Positions 1 to 5,112 of a stretch of 5,232 nucleotides of DNA are shown piece after piece. Under the pieces are notes generated by a model. That model did not search any database. It was not told the origin of the DNA and saw only the letters and a program-made list of their open reading frames with translations. How positions within the stretch are numbered: position 1 is the first letter of the stretch; each line of letters begins with the position of its first letter. Origin of the DNA: Gammaproteobacteria bacterium (lineage in GTDB: Bacteria; Pseudomonadota; Gammaproteobacteria; GRL18). The DNA is taken from contig DAOVUK010000275.1 of assembly GCA_030632625.1 (NCBI GenBank), positions 1-5,232 of the forward strand. Direction: 5' to 3'. A program made the position numbers and the translations under genes.

Positions 1-78
1 GGAACACTGTATGTGCGAAAACCAAGCTCATGCCTCCCTGGGCAATGTACTATGAAACAGAAACCTGAAAACTCGTGA
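1..78 (+). CDS. tnpB: C-terminal end of TnpB-like RNA-guided nuclease (partial, possibly frame-disrupted)
   Basis: Frame 1 is open from the window edge to TGA at 76-78 and ends in MKQKPENS. Many IS200/IS605 TnpB proteins carry a tail of the form [SM]KQEP just before their stop, after the conserved zinc-finger/RuvC-III part. Frame 2 (2-55) reads CMCENQAHASLGNVL and then stops; it resembles the ACGE stretch that often precedes the KQEP tail. A one-base shift near 50 may therefore split the C-terminus, so the gene may be decayed. TnpB is an omega-RNA-guided DNA endonuclease that helps retain the element. No catalytic residue lies in the visible part, so activity cannot be judged. The identity depends mainly on the adjacent transposon end. 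Confidence 0.42.
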   Translation, partial: GTLYVRKPSSCLPGQCTMKQKPENS

Positions 79-156
79 GAGTTTTTCACCTGCCTTTAAC
101 ATGCAGGAATCCTCTTGCTTTAGCTGGAGGAGGAAGTCAAATTTCTATTTGCCCTT
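62..156 (+). ncRNA. Candidate 3' part of omega RNA (reRNA) with guide segment
   Basis: Three stem-loops follow one another. The first is at 66-88 (TGAAAACTC / GAGTTTTTCA, GTGA loop, one bulged T). The second is at 89-107 (CCTGC / GCAGG). The third is at 110-131 (TCCTCTTGC / GCTGGAGGA, TTTA loop). In IS200/IS605 elements the transposon right end is transcribed together with the 3' end of tnpB as a structured scaffold, and the adjoining flanking DNA acts as a guide of about 16 nt. By analogy 141-156 would be the guide. The hairpins are seen directly; the RNA assignment is inferred from position. The 5' boundary is unknown. Confidence 0.35.
110..131 (+). repeat. Subterminal hairpin of the IS right end
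   Basis: This 22-nt imperfect inverted repeat pairs TCCTC with GAGGA, then a T-G wobble, a T-T mismatch and GC with GC, closing on a TTTA loop. It ends 6 nt before the terminal TCAA. A subterminal hairpin carrying an unpaired T is the structure that Y1 transposases of the IS200/IS605 family bind on single-stranded DNA. Confidence 0.6.
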
Positions 157-171
157 GATACTATTATTTTA

Positions 172-579
172 TTAGTTGATATTATCAATCTTGTGCTTGT
201 TTTTAATATACCCGGATTGATACAATTCTAAGGCAATATTTTTTAGCCTACTAGTTTCTTTTTTGGTGCGAGTAGTCATTTTTATCAAGAGACCATATTC
301 CTGTTGAAGCGTATTTATACTCTGCTCAGACTTTCGGCAATCGATACATTTAACACAATCAGAATCAATATAAAATCCTAGAGATTCATACCAATATTGT
401 TGTTCTTTCGCGTAGAAGATAAACCAACGATGACATTGAGTACATTGTTTCTCGATATCAACATAAAAACTTCTGGGAAACACGGAATAATTTTGTCTGG
501 ACACATCCGCTTTAATGACAGTTTCTGGAAAAATTGACTCTTTATTATAACTCCAATGTGACTCAAGAATTTCATCCAT
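172..579 (-). CDS. Zinc-ribbon domain protein, function unknown
   Basis: A 135-residue soluble protein with no signal peptide or membrane helix. The core runs from about residue 44 to 83: C46-x2-C49, then the aromatic stretch RWFIFYAKEQQYWYESLGF, then C75, C78-x2-C81 followed by R82. The pattern Cys-x2-Cys, WxF, EQ-x-Y/W-Y, LG[FY], Cys-x2-Cys-Arg matches the small probable zinc-ribbon family zf-trcl (PF13451 as I recall). Likely ligands are C46, C49, C78 and C81, with C75 extra. The C-terminal third (about 84-135) is charged and probably helical. Such proteins are widespread without assigned function; nucleic-acid or protein binding is only a guess. The ATG at 579 has a weak upstream signal (GGGTAAAG). 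It lies 27 bases downstream of a 33-codon ORF on the same strand, suggesting co-transcription. Confidence 0.85.
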   Translation of the reverse strand: MDEILESHWSYNKESIFPETVIKADVSRQNYSVFPRSFYVDIEKQCTQCHRWFIFYAKEQQYWYESLGFYIDSDCVKCIDCRKSEQSINTLQQEYGLLIKMTTRTKKETSRLKNIALELYQSGYIKNKHKIDNIN

Positions 580-606
580 CGTACATCTTTACCCGTTAAT
601 TTATTT

Positions 607-708
607 CTAGCAATCAAAACAACCATTTTTATTGGCATATTTGATGGATTGATTACAGGCTTCTATAAAATATTCATTGTTGAGGTTAAACTTAATAGTA
701 TAATTCAT
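607..708 (-). CDS. Small ORF of 33 residues with strong ribosome site, function unknown
   Basis: ATG at 708 is preceded by GGAAG with an 8-nt spacer, the best Shine-Dalgarno-like site in this minus-strand block. The product begins MNYTIKFNLNNEYF, is polar and ends in a C-F-D-C motif before TAG at 607-609. It starts 29 bases after the membrane-protein stop and ends 27 bases before the zinc-ribbon gene. It shares the zinc-ribbon gene's reading frame but is separated from it by three stop codons. It could be a true small protein, a translation-coupling leader, or the 5' remnant of a longer gene. I do not recognise it. It is offered on ribosome site and spacing rather than homology. Confidence 0.42.
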   Translation of the reverse strand: MNYTIKFNLNNEYFIEACNQSIKYANKNGCFDC

Positions 709-737
709 TTATAAAACTTCCAGGTCAGTAATCAATA

Positions 738-1314
738 TTAAGCAATATTTCTTCTACGTAACATTATCATAATAATTAGCAGCAGACATGCAACAGCTAC
801 AGCGAATGGAAATAAAACAGTCGTCAATGAATAATGCTCCAACGCTAAAATAGCCATAATGTTACGTGCAATGAAAAGAGCAAAAAAAGTTAATTGTTCT
901 TCAAATGGAAACTTGTATGCCTTTCTGGCAGTTGGACCAAACCCAATAATATCAACTGTTGTCAATATGATTACTGCCCATAAAGGATCAGAAGCAAAAT
1001 ACCAAAATGGTATAGAAGCCATTGCTGTTAGAAAAAAATACCAGTCAGACCTTGCAATAGTAATATCTGACTTTCTTATATATGCCAAAAAAGCGACATA
1101 AAAGGTTATAACTCCCGAAACACCAATTGGCCATGAACCTGCACCACCTCCATCTTCATACTGTGCAAAAAAAACAATAATCGTTGTGGAACCCCAAATT
1201 ACCCATGAAAACACATGCGGTTTTATTTTATTTTTTTAGAATTGAATGAATATATGGTATATACGCAATAAACGTCAGCGCAATAGCAATTGCACTAAAA
1301 ATTTCTTTATACAT
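738..1314 (-). CDS. Seven-helix membrane protein (PQ-loop/SWEET-like in layout), interrupted by a frameshift
   Basis: Two overlapping frames together give one protein of about 191 residues. The N-terminal frame starts at ATG 1314 (MYKEIFSAIAIALTFIAYIP) and stops at TAA 1228-1230 just after an A7 run. The C-terminal frame continues as NKIKPH-VFSWVIWG to TAA at 738. Removing one A, or a -1 slip on the A7, joins them. I recognise the joined motif (YIPYI..IL..K.KPH.FSW.IWG, then FFAQ..DG.GAG.W) from uncharacterised bacterial membrane proteins of this length. About seven hydrophobic segments are seen: 5-25, 34-51, 61-79, 92-106, 110-127, 140-158 and 163-185, with an RRR cytoplasmic end. Conserved prolines sit at the ends of helices 1 (P20) and 5 (P127). 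If the frameshift is real, the shorter frame (738-1214, GTG start) lacks helix 1 and the gene is probably a pseudogene. Confidence 0.72.
1228..1237 (-). other. A7 homopolymer with following TAA: frameshift point in the membrane-protein gene
   Basis: On the minus strand the frame reads CTA AAA AAA TAA. A -1 slip on A-AAA-AAA avoids the TAA and continues AAT AAA ATA AAA CCG into the 158-codon downstream frame. A heptamer of A is also a site for polymerase slippage and for sequencing or assembly error. No downstream stimulatory structure is evident by eye. Confidence 0.6.
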
Positions 1315-1418
1315 AACACATCCGTTAATAATTTAATTATTAGAAGGTCATTGTTCACTTTTTTTCTGTTGACGAAATTTTTTTTACGTTCGAACATCTC
1401 TTCCTGACGTTCTTCTAA
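1278..1418 (-). other. Open in-frame extension beyond the stop of the methionine-rich protein gene
   Basis: Past the TAA at 1419-1421 the same frame stays open for 47 codons. It begins LEERQEEMFERKKNFVNRKK, charged and helix-prone like the protein before it. The distal part overlaps the first codons of the membrane-protein gene in another frame and looks less protein-like. It may be a lost C-terminus after a recent nonsense change, or chance. The rest of this gap is AT-rich and includes the TAATAATT-T-AATTATTA palindrome at 1326-1342. Confidence 0.25.
1326..1342. repeat. 17-nt perfect A/T palindrome upstream of the membrane-protein gene
   Basis: TAATAATT and AATTATTA are exact inverted copies around a central T, ending 12 bases before the ATG at 1314 on the minus strand. 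It could be a repressor site or a weak mRNA hairpin covering the ribosome site. In DNA this AT-rich it may also be chance. Confidence 0.25.
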
Positions 1419-1754
1419 TTATTTGTTGCAGTCAAGCCGATCGGCAATGCGGTCCATCATTTTGGTCTGCTCGCCCATCATTGAACCCATGGTACTGCTC
1501 ATCATGTCCATCATATCAAGCATGTTTTTTTGGCTCATCTCCATCATATCAAACATGTTCTTCTGGATCGTTTCCATCATTTCAAGCATATTTTTCTGGG
1601 TCATTGACATGTTCTCACTCTGGATATTCTGGGTCTCCAGGATACGATCCGCCATCTCACCAATACGATCCGCCATGACACCGATATCCTGTGACAACTG
1701 AAGCATAGTTTCCTGCATATTCTCGCCACAGCCATCTTCTTTTCTCAAGCCCAT
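1419..1754 (-). CDS. Methionine-rich coiled-coil protein with three 11-residue repeats, function unknown
   Basis: A 111-residue protein with 24 methionines. It has no signal peptide or evident membrane helix. After a short N-terminus (MGLRKEDGCGENM) come paired MADRI motifs at 27-31 and 34-38, then three tandem 11-residue repeats at 53-85: QKNMLEMMETI, QKNMFDMMEMS and QKNMLDMMDMM. A Met/Ser/Gly stretch and a third DRI-like motif (MMDRIADRL) follow. Hydrophobic positions spaced in an 11-residue period indicate a long amphipathic helix, probably an oligomeric hendecad-type coiled coil. Methionine clusters can bind Cu(I) or line hydrophobic surfaces, but neither role is shown. The start at 1754 has AAGGGG upstream; ATG at 1718 (M13) is an alternative. 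The gene is transcribed away from the secreted-protein gene. I cannot name a family. Confidence 0.75.
   Translation of the reverse strand: MGLRKEDGCGENMQETMLQLSQDIGVMADRIGEMADRILETQNIQSENMSMTQKNMLEMMETIQKNMFDMMEMSQKNMLDMMDMMSSTMGSMMGEQTKMMDRIADRLDCNK
1500..1598 (-). repeat. Three tandem 33-bp units encoding an 11-residue repeat
   Basis: Units at 1566-1598, 1533-1565 and 1500-1532 encode QKNM[LF][ED]MM followed by ETI, EMS or DMM. Exact phasing at 33 bp with third-base divergence points to duplication retained for the protein pattern. A partial fourth unit (SENMSMT) precedes it. Confidence 0.8.
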
Positions 1755-1987
1755 TTAAAACCCCTTTTTTTGTTTGTTTCTATACACCATGCAATCTGTT
1801 CGTAGCGAGTTTGGTAGATAGATTTCGCAATCATTATCATCGATGAATCCTGCATGCAAGGATAGGGAATTCAATGACATTTTACAATGTATAAACAGAG
1901 ATATTATCGTTTTATTTACAGCAGGAATCCTGTTCAAATTATTGAATGCAATTAAACATTGATTAAATTATTTTTTTGTGGTAAATG

Positions 1988-2017
1988 TTGGGATGAGGTG
2001 ATTAATGTAGTTATAAA
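1988..2017 (+). promoter_or_regulatory. Candidate sigma-70 promoter of the secreted-protein gene
   Basis: TTGGGA (1988-1993) and TATAAA (2012-2017) are separated by 18 bases, matching the -35 and -10 consensus at 4 and 5 of 6 positions. Transcription would start near 2024, giving a leader of roughly 37 nt before the ATG at 2061. This agrees with the downstream ATG rather than a start further upstream. Confidence 0.4.
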
Positions 2018-2045
2018 CATGTATTTCTTACATTTAGTAAATAAA

Positions 2046-2051
2046 AAGGAG
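2046..2051 (+). promoter_or_regulatory. Ribosome binding site AAGGAG fixing the start at 2061
   Basis: AAGGAG lies 9 bases before ATG 2061, which opens a classic signal peptide. The frame is open upstream to 1959, but that extension has no comparable ribosome site and would bury the signal peptide. Confidence 0.8.
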
Positions 2052-2060
2052 TTTATTAAC

Positions 2061-3740
2061 ATGAAAAAAATATTATTGATTAGTGCCGTTTGTCTCTATA
2101 TTTCTGTAGGTTTTTTATATCAGGCACAGGCTATAGAACTACCAGTTTTTCTTGTAAAGACAGAGGGCTTCGATAAAGAAAAAGCACATGGTTTGTTTAT
2201 GAACGCTTTTTCTTCTAATAAACCTAAATTTGTTAAAAACAGATTTCGACCAAGTGCCGTAATTATGCAAAGAGGTACTCAGAAACTAGAATTTGATAAG
2301 CGTAGTGGTCATTGGTATGCCGCAGATAAATCAAAGCTCTGGACATCTAAAGTTAAGGGAAAAGTTCCAGGTCGTGCTAATGCTAACAAAATAGCAGCAC
2401 AATTTATTGATAATGCCAAATTATTACCTTCAAGTAAATTTGTTAAGTTTAAGCAAATAGCATTAACCGAAACAGCTATAGGGAATGATCGAAGAAGGCT
2501 TAAGAATAAGCGTGTACTTGACTACACTACTACATGGAGGGCTTTCGTTTCGGCAGAGAGAAAAAATATTCCTGTTATTGGAGGTGGCAGTGAAATATCT
2601 GCTACTGTTGGTGCCGAAGGAAAAATTACAAGCTTTATGGGAGGTTGGAGACCTATCGTAAAAAAGGTTGATACTATTGAGACTGGTATTGCTAAAGAAG
2701 CTATAAAAAAGTTCTTGAAGACTGCCGGCACAGCTAAATATAAAAATCTTAAAGCAAGTCTTGCTTATTATGCAGAACCGGCTTTTAAAAAGCAGCAATA
2801 TCTTGCACCTGTCTGGATTGTTTCAGGTAATATTGTCAATGGTAAAGAAGTTATTCCTTTCCGTCCTCAAATTATTTCTGCAAGTAAATATGGTCCAATC
2901 TGGAAAAAAGGTCTTAAATCCAAGTCTCGTTCTATACGGCAATATATTCCGAAACCCACTAAAGGTGACGAAGAAATGCATGTAAAACTCAATATTCTGG
3001 ACAGTTTAATTTCTCCCGCTTATGCAGCAAACTCTCTGGAGTGTGGCGCAAGTTGGATAGGTGAAAGCCAGGGGCTTGGAGGTAGTTCAGGTAATCGTCA
3101 AGGCTTTATAGATAAATGTCGTGATTCGGGCTGGAATGTTAATTTTGATTGGGGCAATGCCGCTGCATTTGAATCTGATTGGCGACGAAATGATGATAGT
3201 TATATTGATGCAGTTGATCTGGTTTTTTACACTGGACATGCATCACCAAATGGCTGGAATTTATTCAACCCGGATGATACATCTTTGAACTTTAGTGAGG
3301 TATCGGGTGGCTCAGATATGTGGGGTCAACAAGATCTGGAATGGCTTATTGTGGCAGCATGTGGACCACTGCAGAGTTCTCATTTTGTTGGTAGCACTAA
3401 TAATGCATTTGACCGCTGGCGTAATGCCTTTGATGGTCTCCATTCCATGCTCGCCTACGGTGCAGTCACTTATGACAATACGGATGAAGGTCGTCGTTTT
3501 ATGGAGCTTGCGCTTAGTGGCGACGATGTTATAGATGCCTGGTTTCGTACAGCAAGAGAAATTCAGCCTGCTACCAATAATTATGATGCTCCTAATGGGC
3601 CAAATATTTATGTCGTAGCAATGTATGCTCACAATGGTGATTATTGTACTGAAAACGATCATATCCATGGTTCTGGTTCCGTGTGCCCTGATGTCAGAGG
3701 TTCAGGACAACGTAGAACGATGATGTGGTCTGGTACCTGA
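2061..3740 (+). CDS. Secreted DUF6345-like protein, candidate caspase-fold (clan CD) cysteine peptidase
   Basis: A 559-residue precursor. Residues 1-24 form a Sec signal peptide (MKK, hydrophobic core, AQA before I25). Residues about 25-300 are lysine-rich; the stretch IPVIGGGSEISATVGAEGKI (170-189) resembles PepSY/FTP-type propeptide strands. A linker contains SPAYAAN (318-324). The C-terminal domain (about 325-559) matches the DUF6345 family as I remember it. It contains VDLVFYTGHAS with H393 and LEWLIVAACGPLQSS with C434, each at the end of a hydrophobic strand as for the His and Cys of caspase, legumain and gingipain relatives. The usual HG is HA here. C328, C353, C529 and C542 could form disulfides in an exported protein. 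The gene stands alone, with its own promoter and a terminator-like palindrome after it. Peptidase activity and substrate are inference. Confidence 0.8.
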   Translation: MKKILLISAVCLYISVGFLYQAQAIELPVFLVKTEGFDKEKAHGLFMNAFSSNKPKFVKNRFRPSAVIMQRGTQKLEFDKRSGHWYAADKSKLWTSKVKGKVPGRANANKIAAQFIDNAKLLPSSKFVKFKQIALTETAIGNDRRRLKNKRVLDYTTTWRAFVSAERKNIPVIGGGSEISATVGAEGKITSFMGGWRPIVKKVDTIETGIAKEAIKKFLKTAGTAKYKNLKASLAYYAEPAFKKQQYLAPVWIVSGNIVNGKEVIPFRPQIISASKYGPIWKKGLKSKSRSIRQYIPKPTKGDEEMHVKLNILDSLISPAYAANSLECGASWIGESQGLGGSSGNRQGFIDKCRDSGWNVNFDWGNAAAFESDWRRNDDSYIDAVDLVFYTGHASPNGWNLFNPDDTSLNFSEVSGGSDMWGQQDLEWLIVAACGPLQSSHFVGSTNNAFDRWRNAFDGLHSMLAYGAVTYDNTDEGRRFMELALSGDDVIDAWFRTAREIQPATNNYDAPNGPNIYVVAMYAHNGDYCTENDHIHGSGSVCPDVRGSGQRRTMMWSGT

Positions 3741-3802
3741 CTCTCATTCATAGGCAGGATCTTTAGAGGTTTAAATGAAGCCAATTGAATGCTCAAATAA
3801 AC

Positions 3803-3828
3803 GGATAGGCACTAATTAGTGTCCATCC
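3803..3828. terminator. Bidirectional terminator-like palindrome between convergent genes
   Basis: GGAT-A-GGCACTA and its near-perfect inverse TAGTGTCC-A-TCC form a 26-nt palindrome with one A-C mismatch and one G-T pair. It lies between a plus-strand stop (3740) and a minus-strand stop (3831). The plus-strand exit is ATTTATAA and the minus-strand exit CGTTTATTTG, both T-rich but without a clean T run, so termination would be modest. A protein-binding palindrome is the alternative. Confidence 0.5.
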
Positions 3829-3830
3829 AT

Positions 3831-4049
3831 TTATAATGCATCTTCAACTACTTTTTTTGAGTCGTTGTAAATCTCTTTACTTTTTTTCGAGATATCCTGC
3901 TGTAATTGATCAAACTTCTTATTTAATTCCGTCATACTGTTTTTATCCGCAAAAGGATTAGTCATCAGTGGTTGATCTTTTCCCAGATTAACACCAACCC
4001 ACAAACCTATAATAGCACCGATCAACAGGCCCAGTAATAAATCTTTCAT
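3831..4049 (-). CDS. Small single-helix membrane-anchored protein with glycine zipper, function unknown
   Basis: A 72-residue protein. Residues 3-23 form one hydrophobic helix with glycine at 7, 11, 15, 19 and 23, an unbroken GxxxG series (glycine zipper) that favours tight helix packing. Next comes a short Pro/Asn-containing segment, then a charged Lys/Asp/Gln-rich tail at about 38-70 that is probably an amphipathic coiled coil. The layout resembles YtxH-type or other small envelope proteins with a periplasmic or cytoplasmic helical tail, but I cannot assign a family. ATG 4049 has GAGG about 10 bases upstream. It is divergent from hpnC and convergent with the secreted-protein gene, so it is probably its own transcript. 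The N-terminal helix lacks a clear signal-peptidase site, so it is likely an anchor. Confidence 0.72.
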   Translation of the reverse strand: MKDLLLGLLIGAIIGLWVGVNLGKDQPLMTNPFADKNSMTELNKKFDQLQQDISKKSKEIYNDSKKVVEDAL

Positions 4050-4173
4050 GCTACAAATACCTCAAAATGTCATCAACGAATCAAACCTGAAAAATAGTCA
4101 GGAAAATAGAAAACCACATGTAAATTATAGTTATTTTACTTAGATTGAAGTATATTACACATTAGTTAAAGAA

Positions 4174-5112
4174 ATGTACTTAATTCTTTATTTTTTAATA
4201 AATTGTCTGCAAATGTTAACTTCTGAGAAAAAACGAGACAAAGCCTACAAATATTGTCTGGCAATCGCCCAAAATCACTACGAAAATTTCCCGGTAGCCT
4301 CATATCTGCTCAACAAAAAATTGCGTTTTCCAATAAGTGCTGTTTATGCTTTTGCCCGGACTGCGGATGATTTTGCCGATGAAGGAAATATCAGCAGGCA
4401 AAAAAGGCTCCAGTCTCTTGATCAATACATTTCTGAACTACAACAGATTGAGCACTCTCTAAAAAATTATTCCGCGCAAAGTAAAAATAGCTTCTGCCAT
4501 CATAGTAATAATAATATCTTCGTTGCTTTAGCTGATGTGATTCATCACTTTCAGATACCCATTGGTCTCTTTTATGATCTTATTAAAGCATTTAAACAGG
4601 ATGTTATTACCACTCGTTACCAGACTTTTGACGAAATACTTGATTATTGTCGTTTAAGCGCTAATCCGGTCGGTCAGATATTATTGTATTTAAATAATAG
4701 CGCAACGAAAAAAAATCTGGATGACTCTGATGCTATCTGCACAGGTCTGCAGCTGATTAATTTTTATCAGGACATTGCGCAGGATATCGATGAAAATGAC
4801 CGCCTATACCTGCCCCTTGAAGAAATGGCACGTTATCAAGTGTCAGTCGATGATATTAAACAACATATTAATAATCAACAAACTCAGGACTTAATTAAAT
4901 TTCAGTTGCAGCGAAGCAAGGCACTTTATGAGTCAGGAAAACCGCTTTGCTCCAATCTTACGGGTCGTTTCGCCATAGAAATTCGCATGATTTTTTCTGG
5001 CGGCAGGCTTATATTGGATAAATTAGAACAAAATGTTTCTTCAATCTATCTCCGTCCCCGACTCAGTCACAGAGATAAATTGCAAATTTTATGGCAGGGA
5101 TTTTTTCATTAA
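4174..5112 (+). CDS. hpnC: Hydroxysqualene synthase HpnC (squalene/phytoene synthase family)
   Basis: A 312-residue trans-isoprenyl diphosphate synthase-fold protein. HpnC converts presqualene diphosphate (made by HpnD) to hydroxysqualene, which HpnE reduces to squalene for hopanoids. HYENFPVAS (35-43) is typical of HpnC rather than HpnD. The first aspartate-rich motif is D65-D66-F-A-D69-E and the second is D200-I-A-Q-D204 within GLQLINFYQDIAQD; together they bind diphosphate through Mg2+. RLYLP follows at 210-214, as in the family. Length is normal apart from about 13 extra hydrophobic N-terminal residues (MYLILYFLINCLQ). ATG 4213 (M14) is a plausible alternative; neither start has a strong ribosome site. 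A weak promoter could lie at 4128-4156 (TAGTTA-17-TATATT). hpnD and hpnE, often adjacent, are not seen; they could lie beyond 5232. Confidence 0.93.
   Translation: MYLILYFLINCLQMLTSEKKRDKAYKYCLAIAQNHYENFPVASYLLNKKLRFPISAVYAFARTADDFADEGNISRQKRLQSLDQYISELQQIEHSLKNYSAQSKNSFCHHSNNNIFVALADVIHHFQIPIGLFYDLIKAFKQDVITTRYQTFDEILDYCRLSANPVGQILLYLNNSATKKNLDDSDAICTGLQLINFYQDIAQDIDENDRLYLPLEEMARYQVSVDDIKQHINNQQTQDLIKFQLQRSKALYESGKPLCSNLTGRFAIEIRMIFSGGRLILDKLEQNVSSIYLRPRLSHRDKLQILWQGFFH

Larger units (their letters stand above)
1..140 (+). mobile_element. Right end of an IS200/IS605-family insertion sequence (partial)
   Basis: The stretch ends in a hairpin followed by GGAAGTCAA, with TCAA at 137-140. IS200/IS605 elements typically end this way: a subterminal imperfect hairpin read by the TnpA transposase, then a short tetranucleotide cleavage site (TCAA in IS608). 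The preceding bases read as the last codons of a TnpB-like protein, which is the normal gene order at this end. Such elements have no terminal inverted repeats and make no target duplication, and none is seen. The left end, any tnpA and most of tnpB lie outside the window. The base after TCAA (141) should be host DNA. Family assignment is from sequence pattern only. Confidence 0.62.
1755..2060. promoter_or_regulatory. Divergent intergenic region between the methionine-rich and secreted-protein genes
   Basis: I see no convincing gene in these 306 bases. The right part holds the promoter and ribosome site of the secreted-protein gene. Elsewhere there are small symmetric sites: CAGGA-A-TCCTG at 1922-1932, ACATT-TTAC-AATGT at 1877-1890, and TGCATGCA at 1851-1858. 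The octamer GAATCCTG occurs twice, at 1845-1852 and 1925-1932. These could be operator sites, but none matches a regulator motif I can name. For the minus-strand gene a weak TTGTAA-17-TATCCT pair is possible. Confidence 0.4.

Noticed and set aside
378..638. Minus-strand frame overlapping the zinc-ribbon gene
   Set aside because: Out-of-frame shadow; the zinc-ribbon frame carries the conserved Cys pairs.
859..1101. Plus-strand frame opposite the membrane-protein gene
   Set aside because: Antisense shadow of a recognised membrane protein, with no independent support.
1500..1598. CRISPR array from regular 33-bp repeats
   Set aside because: The units are contiguous without spacers, diverge at third codon positions and encode a protein repeat.
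1423..1701. Plus-strand frame opposite the methionine-rich repeat gene, apparently hydrophobic
   Set aside because: Its Ile/Ser/Phe-rich pattern is the antisense reading of the Met-rich repeats, with no ribosome site.
1755..1937. 60-codon minus-strand frame just upstream of the methionine-rich gene
   Set aside because: It needs a TTG start, has no ribosome site, an unremarkable composition, and lies in the regulatory region between divergent genes.
1959..2060. Upstream in-frame extension of the secreted-protein gene
   Set aside because: It would add 34 residues before a classic signal peptide and lacks a ribosome site, whereas ATG 2061 has AAGGAG at ideal spacing and a candidate promoter lies within the extension.
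2061..2132. Lipoprotein signal with Cys at residue 11
   Set aside because: The residues before C11 (SAV) do not fit a lipobox, and a standard AQA cleavage site follows at residue 24.
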